In this document: positions 26,374 to 34,885 of the stretch, piece by piece
How the letters are laid out: the number at the start of each line of letters is the position of its first letter
How positions within the stretch are numbered: position 1 is the first letter of the stretch
Source of the DNA: 2-02-FULL-55-14 sp964581115
GTDB lineage: Bacteria; Bacteroidota; Ignavibacteria; UBA10030
Length of the DNA: 64,000 nucleotides
Direction of reading: 5' to 3'
Assembly: GCA_964581115.1 (NCBI GenBank)
Contig: CAZOMY010000007.1
Span: 1-64,000, forward strand
The notes under the pieces: generated by a model
What the model saw: only the letters and a program-made list of their open reading frames with translations
Database searches by the model: none
Told to the model about the DNA's origin: nothing
Translations under genes and position numbers: made by a program

Positions 26374-29124
26374 CTACTCCACCACTTTTCCATCGCCGTC
26401 GAGGAACTTCACCTCGCCGTAGCCCAGTTCACGCACCGATTTCTCGATCTTCGCCCGGTCGCCCACAACCACCCACACGACGGACGATGGCCGCACGACC
26501 TGCTTCGCCGCCTCATTCAGTTGCGACAGCGATGCCCCGCGGACGCGGTCGGCATACGTCTGGAAGTAGGTGTCGGCATATCCAAACCGAACGATCTCAT
26601 TGATCGATCCTGCGATCGCGTTCATCGTCTCCCATGAACCGGGAAGCTCCAGGATCTTGCTCTCCCGAACCTTCTTCCATTCGTCCTCGTTCACCGGCCG
26701 GGAGGAGAGCACATCATTCAACTCCTTCGCGATCTCTTGCATCGACTCCTTCGTCTTGTCGGTCTGCACCGGAGCGTAGACGATGAACGGACGCTGGCCC
26801 CGAGCCGCCCACAACAGCGACTGCGCCCCATACGACCAGTGCTTGTCTTCGCGGAGGTTCATGTTGATGCGGGCCGTGAACGATCCGCCCAGCGCCGTGT
26901 TCATCATGTCGATGGCGATCTCGTTCGGGTTGTTCTGCGGCGGGGCGATGTGGCCGGCCAGGATCACCGACTGAAGAGCGCCCGGTTTGTCCATGATATA
27001 GACGGTCTGCCGCGTCGGCTCGACACTCGTCACGTTCTTCGTCGGGACCGTTCCCGGCTTCCATGCCTTGAACAGCCGCTCGAGCTTCGGCTGGATCTCC
27101 GCGAGCGTCGTCTTGCCGACGACGACGAGCGTGGCATTGTTCGGACGGATCCATGTCTCGTGGAACTTCACGAGGTGCTCACGCTTCAGCGCCGCCACCG
27201 CCGCTTCGGTGCCCGAACCGGTGAACGGTACGCTGTAGGCGTGGCCGGAACCGTACAGCAGCTGCGGGAAGACGCGCAGGGCCATCTGGATCGGCGTCGC
27301 CTTTTCACGCTGGATCTGTGCGATCGTTTGCTTCTGCTGACGGTCCAGTTCCTCTTCGGGGAAGGACGGATCCAGGATCACGTCGGCCCAGATCTCCATT
27401 GCCGCATCCATCGTTGACGTCAGGGTCGACAAGGTCACCGCCGACATGTCAAGGTCCGAACCCGTGCCCAGCCCCGCCCCCAAGAGCGCCAGATCCTCGC
27501 TGATCTGCAGGGCCGTTCGCTTCTTCGTCCCTTCATCCATCATGTTGAGCGTCATGGAGGCCGTCCCGGGTGTTGCAAACTGGTCGGCGGCATAGCCGGC
27601 GTCAAACCGCATCGAGAGATTGACCATCGGGATCGACGGGACCTCGGCCAGGATCACCTTGACGCCGTTGGAGAGCGTTGCACGCTGGAGCGCCGGGAAG
27701 CTCGCCTTCGGAGGCTCTCCCGCCTTCGGAAGCTGCTTGCGGACCGTCGAATCCGTCGGTGCGGCGGCCAGCTTCGGGAACGGATGCACTTCGAGCGTGT
27801 AAACGCCGTCGCTCAGCCAGGTCTTCGCGGCCGACTGGATGGACGACACAGATGCCGACTGCACGCGCTGGAGCGTTGTCTTGTAGTGTTCAGGGTTGCC
27901 AGCATAGGTCTGACTCATGGCCAGGATGTCCGACTTGCCTCCGAAGCCGCCGATGCGTTCAACTCCCCTTACGAAGTTGGCCACGTACTGCGTCCGAACA
28001 CGCTGCACTTCTTTGTCGGTCGGGCCCGACTTGAGCAGGGCGGCCAGCTCGTCGTCGACCATCTGCTCAGCCCTGGCGAGGTCCTCGCCCGGCTTGACCG
28101 TGACCATGATATAGAAGAGCGATGCGATCTCGCGACTGTCAAGGAACGACGAAACGTTCGTCGCGATCTGCTTCTCGTAGACGAGCTTTTTGTACAGCCG
28201 GGAGGTCTTTCCCGAAGCCAGGATGCTGGCCGTCAAGTTCAACATGTCATGGTCGGCCGTTCCCCATGCCGGGACGTTCCATACTTTGTAGATGCGCGCT
28301 TGCGGAACGCGGTCCTGGGTCACCTGGCGCTGATGGCCCGTGCGCTTGGCCACCCACTGCTGGTGCCTCGCGACCGGAGGACCCGGCGGAATGTCGCCAA
28401 AGTACCGTTCGACCTTCTCGAGGGCGGTCTTGCCGTCGATATCGCCAGCGACGACCAGGACGGCGTTGGCGGCGCCGTAGTACGACCGGAACCACTCCTT
28501 CACGTCGTCGAGCGACGCGGCATTGAGGTCTTCCATCGAACCGATGACCGTCCACGAGTACGGGTGCCCCTCCGGCCAGACGCTCTTCGTAATGAGCTCC
28601 TCGGTCATACCGTACGGCTCGTTCTCACCCTGACGCTTCTCGTTCTGAACCACGCCCCGCTGTTCGTCGAGCTTTGCCTGCGTGATAGCACCAAGCAGAT
28701 GTCCCATGCGGTCCGATTCCATCCACAGCGCGACGTCGACGGCGGACGTCGGTACGTTTTGGAAGTAGTTCGTCCGGTCCTCGTTGGTCGTGCCGTTCAG
28801 ATCGGTCGCCCCCAGACGTTCGAGCACCTGGAAATAGTCGTCGTTGAAGTTCTCGCTGCCGTTGAACATCAGATGTTCGAACAGATGAGCGAAGCCGCTC
28901 TTCCCCGGCTTCTCATTCTTGGAACCGACGTGATACCACACATTCACGGCGACGATGGGCGCTTTGCGGTCCTCATGGACCAGCAGCGTCAGTCCATTCT
29001 TCAGCACGAACCTCTGGTACGGAATGTCGATGTCGACCATCGTTCCTTGGTTTCCCTTCTTCTGAGCGATAACCGCCAGCGGGATGGCGATCAACATCAT
29101 CGCAAATGCTGCATGCTTCAACAT
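26374..29124 (-). CDS. M16 family zinc metallopeptidase with two domain pairs, exported
   Basis: A 916-residue pitrilysin-type peptidase. The signal peptide is MLKHAAFAMMLIAIPLAVIAQ. The N-terminal half holds the inverted zinc motif H80-x2-E83-H84 (HLFEHLMFNGS). The second half is a homologous M16 pair that lacks an HxxEH motif, as expected for the structural half. It probably degrades peptides in the periplasm. The ATG at 29122-29124 is preceded by GGAGG at 8 bases, favouring it over an ATG 15 bases upstream. It is followed by TGATCACTGACCTCTGATCA words just past its stop. Confidence 0.9.
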   Translation of the reverse strand: MLKHAAFAMMLIAIPLAVIAQKKGNQGTMVDIDIPYQRFVLKNGLTLLVHEDRKAPIVAVNVWYHVGSKNEKPGKSGFAHLFEHLMFNGSENFNDDYFQVLERLGATDLNGTTNEDRTNYFQNVPTSAVDVALWMESDRMGHLLGAITQAKLDEQRGVVQNEKRQGENEPYGMTEELITKSVWPEGHPYSWTVIGSMEDLNAASLDDVKEWFRSYYGAANAVLVVAGDIDGKTALEKVERYFGDIPPGPPVARHQQWVAKRTGHQRQVTQDRVPQARIYKVWNVPAWGTADHDMLNLTASILASGKTSRLYKKLVYEKQIATNVSSFLDSREIASLFYIMVTVKPGEDLARAEQMVDDELAALLKSGPTDKEVQRVRTQYVANFVRGVERIGGFGGKSDILAMSQTYAGNPEHYKTTLQRVQSASVSSIQSAAKTWLSDGVYTLEVHPFPKLAAAPTDSTVRKQLPKAGEPPKASFPALQRATLSNGVKVILAEVPSIPMVNLSMRFDAGYAADQFATPGTASMTLNMMDEGTKKRTALQISEDLALLGAGLGTGSDLDMSAVTLSTLTSTMDAAMEIWADVILDPSFPEEELDRQQKQTIAQIQREKATPIQMALRVFPQLLYGSGHAYSVPFTGSGTEAAVAALKREHLVKFHETWIRPNNATLVVVGKTTLAEIQPKLERLFKAWKPGTVPTKNVTSVEPTRQTVYIMDKPGALQSVILAGHIAPPQNNPNEIAIDMMNTALGGSFTARINMNLREDKHWSYGAQSLLWAARGQRPFIVYAPVQTDKTKESMQEIAKELNDVLSSRPVNEDEWKKVRESKILELPGSWETMNAIAGSINEIVRFGYADTYFQTYADRVRGASLSQLNEAAKQVVRPSSVVWVVVGDRAKIEKSVRELGYGEVKFLDGDGKVVE

Positions 29125-29452
29125 GAGGATAGCCTCCATGAGTTGGTCAAACCTTCTAGTTGACGGGATTTGTTGGGAGAGGTTTCAATATAGACAGACT
29201 TATGCTCCGACATCGCCTTCATCCGCCGGAGATTCGAGCACCGGTTGGCGATGCAACCGGAGACCGAAGTAAGGCATCCAGCGACACGAGTTCCGCCGGG
29301 ACCATCAATGGCATGATGGTCCATACCGAAAAAAGGGCACTCTATCGTGCTGTTTGCGCGTCATTTTGGGCTATTCAGGGTGCAACTTTTCTCTTGACTT
29401 TTCGATATCAAGATAATATCATTTTGCTAGCACCCAACGAAAGGACGCCACC
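29125..29452. other. Divergent promoter region between M16 peptidase and the SPFH operon
   Basis: About 330 bases without a gene. It must hold promoters for both directions; the plus-strand candidate is listed separately at 29393-29426. Confidence 0.5.
29393..29426 (+). promoter_or_regulatory. Candidate promoter of the SPFH operon
   Basis: CTTGACT followed after 22 bases by TCATTTTG, close to the Bacteroidota -33 TTTG / -7 TAnnTTTG pattern with one mismatch in each. It sits in an AT-rich stretch, 27 bases before the SPFH start codon. Confidence 0.4.
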
Positions 29453-30322
29453 ATGAAAGCCATCACCGAACGCAACGCAAGCCGCATCTCGGGATTCCTT
29501 CCCCTCTTCATCTGGATCGCGGCTTTGCTCGCCGACTGCTACCTCATCTACTACGGAGCCTCCAACGACGAGACGATGGTCCTCTGGATCGTCTTCCCCG
29601 TTTTCGCGTTGCTCTTCCTGACGATGAACAGCTTCTTCGTCGTGCCCCCGAACGAAGCCCGCGTATTGCTCCTGTTCGGCAGATACGTCGGTTCGGTCCG
29701 TGAAGAGGGCTTCTGGTTCGTGAATCCCTTCACCACCAAGAAGCGCATTTCCGTCCGTATCCACAACTTCAACAGCGAAAAAATCAAGGTCAACGACCAC
29801 GACGGCAATCCGATCGAGATCGCGGCCGTCATCGTCTGGCGCGTGACCGACACGGCGCGGGCGACCTTCGACGTCGAGAACTACGAGCAGTTCGTCGCGA
29901 TCCAGAGCGAAACGGCGATCCGATCGCTCGCGACCGAATACTCGTACGACTCGCACGATGACCGGCCGTCGCTGCGCGGCAACACGATCGAGATCTCCGA
30001 GGAGTTGAAGAAGCAGGTGCACACGAGGCTTGAGATCGCCGGCGTCGAGGTGCTCGAATCGCGCATCAGCCACTTGGCCTATGCCCAGGAGATCGCGCAA
30101 GCCATGCTTCGCCGACAGCAGGCCCAGGCCATCATCGCCGCACGCAAGAAGATCGTCGAAGGGGCTGTCGGCATGGTGCAGGACGCCTTACGGATGCTGA
30201 GCGAGCAGCACATTGTTGAGCTCGATGAGGAGAAAAAGGCGACGATGGTCAACAACCTTATGGTCGCGCTCGTCTCAGAATCCGAGGCCCAGCCGATCAT
30301 CAACACCGGTACGCTATACTGA
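29453..30322 (+). CDS. SPFH/Band 7 domain membrane protein
   Basis: A 289-residue stomatin/flotillin-type protein. Two membrane segments lie near the N-terminus (FLPLFIWIAALLADCYLIYY, MVLWIVFPVFALLFLTM). The SPFH domain (about 65-230) includes VVPPNEARVLLLFGRYVG and VWRVTDTARATFDVENY. A helical tail (RRQQAQAIIAARKKIVEGAVGM) is typical of oligomerising SPFH proteins. It probably forms a membrane scaffold. AAAGGA precedes the ATG. First gene of a four-gene plus-strand operon with a small membrane protein, a ribbon-helix-helix protein and a beta-barrel-like protein. Confidence 0.9.
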   Translation: MKAITERNASRISGFLPLFIWIAALLADCYLIYYGASNDETMVLWIVFPVFALLFLTMNSFFVVPPNEARVLLLFGRYVGSVREEGFWFVNPFTTKKRISVRIHNFNSEKIKVNDHDGNPIEIAAVIVWRVTDTARATFDVENYEQFVAIQSETAIRSLATEYSYDSHDDRPSLRGNTIEISEELKKQVHTRLEIAGVEVLESRISHLAYAQEIAQAMLRRQQAQAIIAARKKIVEGAVGMVQDALRMLSEQHIVELDEEKKATMVNNLMVALVSESEAQPIINTGTLY

Positions 30323-30363
30323 CGGACGACCTTTCCAATGGCAATGACCGAAAGGGCCTTGCG

Positions 30364-30570
30364 ATGTCCATCACGCATCTGATCCGAGAATTCGCCATCA
30401 CCGGCGCCGTTGCTCTGGCCGTTAGTGCCTTCGTCGCCTACATGTACGCACTCACGGTCCACGGGGCGGGCTTGATCGACTGGGAAACGTCGGTCCGTCT
30501 TGCTCTGACCCTTGGTATCGTGATTCCCTTGGCCCACCGGCGTACCGTTCCCAGCGGGACGGACGCATAA
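30364..30570 (+). CDS. Small membrane protein in the SPFH operon
   Basis: A 68-residue protein with two hydrophobic segments (ITGAVALAVSAFVAYMYAL and VRLALTLGIVIPLA). No family recognised. It lies 41 bases after the SPFH gene and directly before the ribbon-helix-helix gene. Co-transcription is inferred from spacing and strand. Confidence 0.7.
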   Translation: MSITHLIREFAITGAVALAVSAFVAYMYALTVHGAGLIDWETSVRLALTLGIVIPLAHRRTVPSGTDA

Positions 30571-30573
30571 TTG

Positions 30574-30768
30574 ATGATGGCGGAAAAGAAGAACATACTG
30601 CTGCGTGTCGACAAGGAGTTGTATGCCTCGATCGCCCAGTGGGCGGCGGACGACCTGCGCAGCATCAATGGGCAGATCGAGTTTCTGCTGTCCGAGGCGG
30701 TCAGACGGGCGGGGCGGCGGACAACGCCACGATCGGCCGACGCCCCGCCTCCTCCGGAGCAACCATGA
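30574..30768 (+). CDS. Ribbon-helix-helix (Arc/CopG-like) DNA-binding protein
   Basis: A 64-residue protein. KKNILLRVDKELYASIAQWAA followed by LRSINGQIEFLLSEAVRRAG fits the strand-helix-helix fold of Arc-type repressors and of antitoxin-like proteins often annotated HicB-like. No toxin gene is seen next to it. The start is one of two consecutive ATG codons (30574 or 30577). Its TGA overlaps the next ATG (ATGA), so translation is probably coupled. It may autoregulate the operon. Confidence 0.8.
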   Translation: MMAEKKNILLRVDKELYASIAQWAADDLRSINGQIEFLLSEAVRRAGRRTTPRSADAPPPPEQP

Positions 30769-31280
30769 GCACCATCGCCGATCTTTCGGGCGCCATCCTG
30801 CGCTGGCGCCAACCTTCGATCTTCAAGGAACGGCATGAGCTGGTGGCCGACGACGGAACGGTTGTGGCACGCCTCAATGGTACGGGAAAATTCCTTACGG
30901 AGCGGTTCACAGCCGAAGGCTTCGGAGGGAGGTGGGAGTTCATCTTCCCCGACTTCTGGCGACTGACCGTCGGCATCCGTGAGTCGGGAATGGATCTTCC
31001 GTTCGCGACGCTCTCCGGCAAGGCCTTCTCCATGGAGAAGACGCTGGAGCTCCCCAAAGGCGAGCGATGGAGGGTCGCCTATCGCATGTGGAAGGGGATC
31101 TACGAGGTAACGGATGGTCGCGGGATGCCGGTTCTGAGCGCACGATCCCGTCTCTCGTTCAAGTGGAATGCCGAAGTATCGATCCCCTCGAACGCCGCCT
31201 CCCTCGAACGATTCCCGTGGCTCGTGATGCTGATCTACATGCTGCAGGTGCGCCAGCGCCGTCGGGCCTCGCACGCATAA
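30765..31280 (+). CDS. Unrecognised beta-rich protein, possibly LURP-one/tubby-like
   Basis: A 171-residue protein without signal peptide. Alternating strands (RHELVADDGTVVARLNG, WRLTVGIRE, RWRVAYRMWKGIYEVTDGRG, SRLSFKW) suggest a closed beta-barrel like the tubby/LURP-one/scramblase superfamily; this is a fold-level guess. The C-terminal segment WLVMLIYMLQVRQRRR could be the central or membrane-touching helix such proteins have. Last gene of the SPFH operon, start overlapping the previous stop by ATGA. Confidence 0.65.
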   Translation: MSTIADLSGAILRWRQPSIFKERHELVADDGTVVARLNGTGKFLTERFTAEGFGGRWEFIFPDFWRLTVGIRESGMDLPFATLSGKAFSMEKTLELPKGERWRVAYRMWKGIYEVTDGRGMPVLSARSRLSFKWNAEVSIPSNAASLERFPWLVMLIYMLQVRQRRRASHA

Positions 31281-31294
31281 GCGATCGCATGTCG

Positions 31295-31711
31295 TCAGCG
31301 CCGGCCGCGTGAGCCCCCGAACCGGGCTCGAGCCATGGTGCGCGGTCCGGTCCGTCCTTCGCGCGGCCGCCGCCGGACCTGGGGGCGCGGTGCCACCAGA
31401 TCGAACGAGTGGTCGATCATGCGATAAACCTCGGCGGTCGGAACCGACCCGTCGAGCAACACGGTGTTCCAATGCCGCTTGTTCATGTGGTACCCCGCTG
31501 TTACCCCCTCGTAGCGCTCCCTCCACTCCACGGCCTGCTCCGGGTCCGATTTGAGGTTGATCTGGAGGGGTACCTTGACAAGGTTGGCCAGCAAGAAGAT
31601 CTTACCCTTCACCTTGAAAACGAGCACGTCGTTGCCGAACGGCATGCCCTCGGTGACATGACCGGGTTTGTTACGGCAGTAGGTGCGGATCTCGTCGAGC
31701 GTCAGCGGCAT
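31295..31711 (-). CDS. MmcQ/YjbR family protein
   Basis: A 138-residue cytosolic protein of the YjbR fold. LTLDEIRTYCRNKPGHVTEGMPFG, VFKVKGKIFLLAN, INLKSDPEQAVEWRERYEGVTAGYHMNKRHWNTVLLDG are family-typical. The last 30 residues are basic and arginine-rich. The fold resembles a DNA-binding double-wing, but the function is not established. It converges on the SPFH operon with 14 bases between stops. Confidence 0.85.
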   Translation of the reverse strand: MPLTLDEIRTYCRNKPGHVTEGMPFGNDVLVFKVKGKIFLLANLVKVPLQINLKSDPEQAVEWRERYEGVTAGYHMNKRHWNTVLLDGSVPTAEVYRMIDHSFDLVAPRPQVRRRPREGRTGPRTMARARFGGSRGRR

Positions 31712-31743
31712 GCCGCAAGATACGCCGCTCCATGAAAAGACGA

Positions 31744-31774
31744 AAGCCGGCCAGGTTGTTCACCCAGCCGGCTT
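31744..31774 (-). terminator. Terminator of the MarR-cytochrome-rhodanese operon
   Basis: AAGCCGGC / GCCGGCTT stem with a 15-base loop, followed on the minus strand by TCTTTTC; 62 bases past the rhodanese stop. Confidence 0.75.
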
Positions 31775-31783
31775 CCGCATTCA

Positions 31784-31826
31784 CTTCTGACCTCTGGCGT
31801 CTGACTTCTGTCCTCTGTCGCAGACC
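31784..31826. repeat. CTTCTGACCTCTG word array at the rhodanese 3' end
   Basis: Tandem words CTTCTGACCTCTGG, TCTGACTTCTG and TCCTCTGTCGCAG end about 11 bases before the rhodanese stop. Same word as the right arm at 13548-13579. No left arm was found; the terminator stem lies on that side. Confidence 0.55.
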
Positions 31827-31836
31827 TTCCTCAGCC

Positions 31837-32829
31837 TCAGCTTCCGGTCACATACGGGTATCCCTTGATCTCCGTCGTCGGATTGAACTTCGTGCCGGGC
31901 ATCGTATCGTAGAACATGGCGTTCGCACCGTAGAGTAGCGATTTGGCATCGTAGCCCAACGTGCGGAGGATGAACGCAACCGACGCGCTGGTCTGGCCGG
32001 TGTAGCAATAGATGACCACCGGCTTGTCCGTCGGAAGGGTCTTAAGGTTGGTCGCCAGTTTCAGGTCCGATTTCGGGGTGTACTGCACCGCCCCCGGCAC
32101 ATGGCCGGCGTTATATTCGGCAGCGGGCCAGTAGTTGACGATGTAGTAGCCCGTCAGGTTGGCATACAGGTTGGAATTGCTGATGCTGGCCGGCGTGAAG
32201 CCTTCTGTCAGCAGGGCGTTCACGCGGGCCGCCAGGATCTCGGCGCCGGTCGTCTTTCCCGTCGAAAGGGTCGGCAGATTCCCCGCCGCGTTCTTTGCGG
32301 TGGCCGTCGTAACGAGCGTGGATGCGCGCGTATTCGTCATGTTCGTCATCCACCGATTCTGGGCGAACACGCTGTCCCAAGAGCACATGCCCCATTTAAG
32401 CGAGTAGACGTTGTTGTAGCCCATCAGGCGGAGGGCCGCCACGCCGAATCCCGCGGTCTGTCCGGTGTAGCAGGCCACAACGACCCGGGTGTAGGACGCA
32501 GCGTTGATCCCCTGCACGTGGGTCAGGAGGTTCGCCAGCGTGACGTTCACAGCGCCCTGGATATGGCCGGCCGTGAAGTCGCTCGAAGAACGGATGTCGA
32601 TGATGTATTGAGTCGTCGGACTGGCCAACTGTGTGGTCCGAACATCAGCCGCCGTGACGATCGCAGGATTAGCGGTGTTGAGATAGTCGCCGCTCGACTC
32701 AAGATACGCCGCCAGCACCTCCGCCTCGTTCACCGGCGGGGTCGGTTCGGTGCTTTCTTCTTCGCAACCCGCGACGAAGATCATCATCGGGATCACGAGC
32801 AACAGCGACAGCAGTCGTAGGTTTTTCAT
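31837..32829 (-). CDS. Lipoprotein with two rhodanese domains
   Basis: A 330-residue lipoprotein (lipobox VAGC, lipid Cys22) with two rhodanese-homology domains. The active loops are ACYTGQTAG and YCYTGQTSA, each with an intact catalytic Cys. DIRSSSDFTAGHIQGAVNV and WPAAEYNAGHVPGAVQY are the typical aspartate/glutamate-GH-GA motifs. Rhodaneses carry sulfane sulfur as a cysteine persulfide; two intact sites on the same exported chain suggest periplasmic or outer-membrane sulfur transfer. GGAG precedes the ATG. Last gene of an operon with a MarR regulator and a ten-haem cytochrome lipoprotein. Confidence 0.9.
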   Translation of the reverse strand: MKNLRLLSLLLVIPMMIFVAGCEEESTEPTPPVNEAEVLAAYLESSGDYLNTANPAIVTAADVRTTQLASPTTQYIIDIRSSSDFTAGHIQGAVNVTLANLLTHVQGINAASYTRVVVACYTGQTAGFGVAALRLMGYNNVYSLKWGMCSWDSVFAQNRWMTNMTNTRASTLVTTATAKNAAGNLPTLSTGKTTGAEILAARVNALLTEGFTPASISNSNLYANLTGYYIVNYWPAAEYNAGHVPGAVQYTPKSDLKLATNLKTLPTDKPVVIYCYTGQTSASVAFILRTLGYDAKSLLYGANAMFYDTMPGTKFNPTTEIKGYPYVTGS

Positions 32830-32865
32830 AAAGGGCTCCAAGATAGGACAGCGTGTGGCGATGCA

Positions 32866-34230
32866 TTAATGGACATTCCAGCCGGCCGGTAGGCGACCAT
32901 CGACCACGATGCCCTGGTCGGCCGTCAGCTCCCAGCTTTGAAGGTCCGAGTTGAAGAGATACAGATCCTTGTTCCGGAAGGTCGTGCCTTCCTGAATGAT
33001 GTGGCAGTTATCGTAGCAGGCTTTGCCCGCGCCGACCTGAGTCCGTTTCGTCCAGCGAAGCGTATTGTGTGCGGTCGTGTATTTGAACGTCGGTCGCGCG
33101 TCAAAGCTCGGTAGGTTGGCTACGCCGTAGTTCTGCCAGCTGTCGGGTGCCATGAGCGATCGACGCAACGTCGCGAACTTGTACGGCTGATTATTGAAGG
33201 TCGACCGCTTGATGTCGGGCAACGGATTCATGCCGATCTTAAAGCCCATGTATGAAGGGATCCGCGCGCCGGCGCCTCCGATGTGGCATGATCCGCAGTT
33301 GTTGTAGTCCTGCGAATGGCAGACCCCGCAGTTAAAGGTGTTGATGTGCGTCGTGTGGTAGATGTTTGACGATGCCAGGCCGCCATGACAGTCGGTGCAC
33401 TTGGGCATCATCGGTACCTTGTAGCGCTGGTCGTACACTTGTCCGTTGCCGTGCAACTCGGTCTTTCCATGACAGTTGACGCAATGGCCGACGGCTGCCA
33501 GGTGCACGTCGGGGACCGTGCCAGAACCGATGCCGAAGTAGGCGTGGCCGCCCCGGCTCGTGTGGCATGCAACGCAATTGTCGGTCATGTCGGGGCGCCT
33601 GTTGAATTTGTGGCCGTTCAGCAACCCGCCGCCGCCTGCCACGGGGCGGTTGACATGGCACGAACCGCAGCCGCCATGACACTTGGCGCAGTTGACCTTG
33701 TAGCCGGCCTGCATCTCCGGAGAAAGCTGGCTGAAGTTCGTCACGCCGCTCCGCAAGGCAACCATGCTTTTCTGTCCCCAGCCCTCTTTGTGGATGCTAT
33801 TGTGGAACAATCCATTGATGGCGGCATGGCACGGCGAGCACTTGACCTCATGAAGATCCGAGGGATGGCGAATGAAATCGCCGCCATGCGCGACCGCCTT
33901 ATCGGCGGTTGCTCCGTTGCCGCCATGGCACGAGACGCATCCGTGACGGCCGTGCGTCGACGCCTTGAACGCGGCAAAGCCGGCCCCGCCCATATAGACA
34001 CGGTCGTAGGGCTCGATGTGCGGGATATCACCTCCGCAACCGCCTCCGGCCGAGGCGGTATCGGGTGAGGCGATCGATTTGAGCAAGGCGTAGTCGGTGT
34101 GGCAACCTTCGCATGACGCGGCGGCCGCACCGTCGCTGATCGTGCTGTCATCCGTGACCGCTTCCTTCTCGTTGCAGCCGATCAGGAAAGCACCGGCAGC
34201 GAGCAGGACCGTAACCAGGGTCGGTTTCAT
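32866..34230 (-). CDS. Decahaem c-type cytochrome lipoprotein with an extra CX3CH site
   Basis: A 454-residue exported lipoprotein (lipobox LIGC, lipid Cys19). Ten CxxCH haem sites are visible (CEGCH, CVSCH, CSPCH, CAKCH, CGSCH, CVACH, CVNCH, CTDCH, CGVCH, CGSCH), plus one CX3CH (CYDNCH) near residue 410 that could bind an eleventh haem. The C-terminal 60 residues have no haem site. Multihaem lipoproteins of this kind move electrons across the periplasm or outer membrane or act as reductases. Its ATG overlaps the MarR stop by ATGA, and the rhodanese lipoprotein follows after 36 bases. Substrate inferred only from context, possibly a sulfur compound. Confidence 0.92.
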   Translation of the reverse strand: MKPTLVTVLLAAGAFLIGCNEKEAVTDDSTISDGAAAASCEGCHTDYALLKSIASPDTASAGGGCGGDIPHIEPYDRVYMGGAGFAAFKASTHGRHGCVSCHGGNGATADKAVAHGGDFIRHPSDLHEVKCSPCHAAINGLFHNSIHKEGWGQKSMVALRSGVTNFSQLSPEMQAGYKVNCAKCHGGCGSCHVNRPVAGGGGLLNGHKFNRRPDMTDNCVACHTSRGGHAYFGIGSGTVPDVHLAAVGHCVNCHGKTELHGNGQVYDQRYKVPMMPKCTDCHGGLASSNIYHTTHINTFNCGVCHSQDYNNCGSCHIGGAGARIPSYMGFKIGMNPLPDIKRSTFNNQPYKFATLRRSLMAPDSWQNYGVANLPSFDARPTFKYTTAHNTLRWTKRTQVGAGKACYDNCHIIQEGTTFRNKDLYLFNSDLQSWELTADQGIVVDGRLPAGWNVH

Positions 34231-34730
34231 GCGTTCTGTTCCTCAGTAATGCGTGTCCGCGCCGCTGGCGGGTGTCGGTGTGTCAGCGACCAGTCAACGA
34301 TCGAGTTGAGCATGTCGCGCAGCCCTGCGACAAGCCGATGTTGTTGTTCGATGGAAAGCGATGCGAGGATCTCAGCGTGCAGTTCCGTCGAGCGACGGTC
34401 CACGGCGGCCATCAAGTCCTTGCCGCCGGGCGTCAGGCACAGGATCGCCCCGCGGCGATCGTCAGGGTCCTCCTCACGTCTCACCCAACCGCGGGCCACC
34501 AGCACGTCGACGATCCGCGTCAGCCGGCTGCCGCTGATGCCCATCCGGTCGTGCAGTTCACGCTGGCGGAGGATCGAATCCCTGCCGAACAATCGGATGA
34601 CGCGAAGCTCTGATGCGGCCAGCTCGAATTCGCTCGCCATCATCGATTCCTTCGCCTGGCAGTGGACGAGGAGCTGAAAGGTCAGCTGAGCAACTTCACC
34701 CGGGAGCGGTATGGACGCGGGGTTGGGCAC
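34227..34730 (-). CDS. MarR family transcriptional regulator
   Basis: A 167-residue winged-helix repressor or activator. The helix-turn-helix is RQRELHDRMGISGSRLTRIVDVLVARGWV with the wing motif RREEDPDDRRGAILCLT, both MarR hallmarks. It probably controls its own operon: an inverted repeat sits at 34751-34776. The start is uncertain. A GTG at 34728-34730 is used because further upstream codons run into this operator; the ATG at MMASEF would remove the first helix. The stop overlaps the cytochrome start. Confidence 0.9.
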   Translation of the reverse strand: MPNPASIPLPGEVAQLTFQLLVHCQAKESMMASEFELAASELRVIRLFGRDSILRQRELHDRMGISGSRLTRIVDVLVARGWVRREEDPDDRRGAILCLTPGGKDLMAAVDRRSTELHAEILASLSIEQQHRLVAGLRDMLNSIVDWSLTHRHPPAARTRITEEQNA

Positions 34731-34750
34731 AGAAGAATGCCATAAACAAC

Positions 34751-34776
34751 AATTGCTTTTGGCAATTATTATGCCA
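34751..34776. promoter_or_regulatory. Candidate MarR operator
   Basis: Two overlapping inverted repeats in AT-rich sequence: AATTGC-5nt-GCAATT (34751-34767) and TGGCA-7nt-TGCCA (34760-34776). They lie 20-45 bases upstream of the MarR start codon, the usual autoregulation site. Confidence 0.55.
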
Positions 34777-34885
34777 GACAACTACTGAGGGAATCAAGTG
34801 TTTTGGGCACTCGATTCTTACAGGGTGGAAACGAACAGGGGCGTACTGCAGCAGCGAGAAGGAAGGGGGGCTCTCAAAAATGCGA

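Noticed and set aside
27784..29163. Long plus-strand open frame (459 codons) over the M16 peptidase
   Set aside because: It is antisense to a clear metallopeptidase with intact zinc motif, is rich in Arg/His from GC-skewed codons and shows no domain.
30574..31280. Toxin-antitoxin module from the ribbon-helix-helix gene and its neighbour
   Set aside because: The neighbouring protein looks beta-barrel-like with no toxin motif, and the gene sits inside an SPFH operon.
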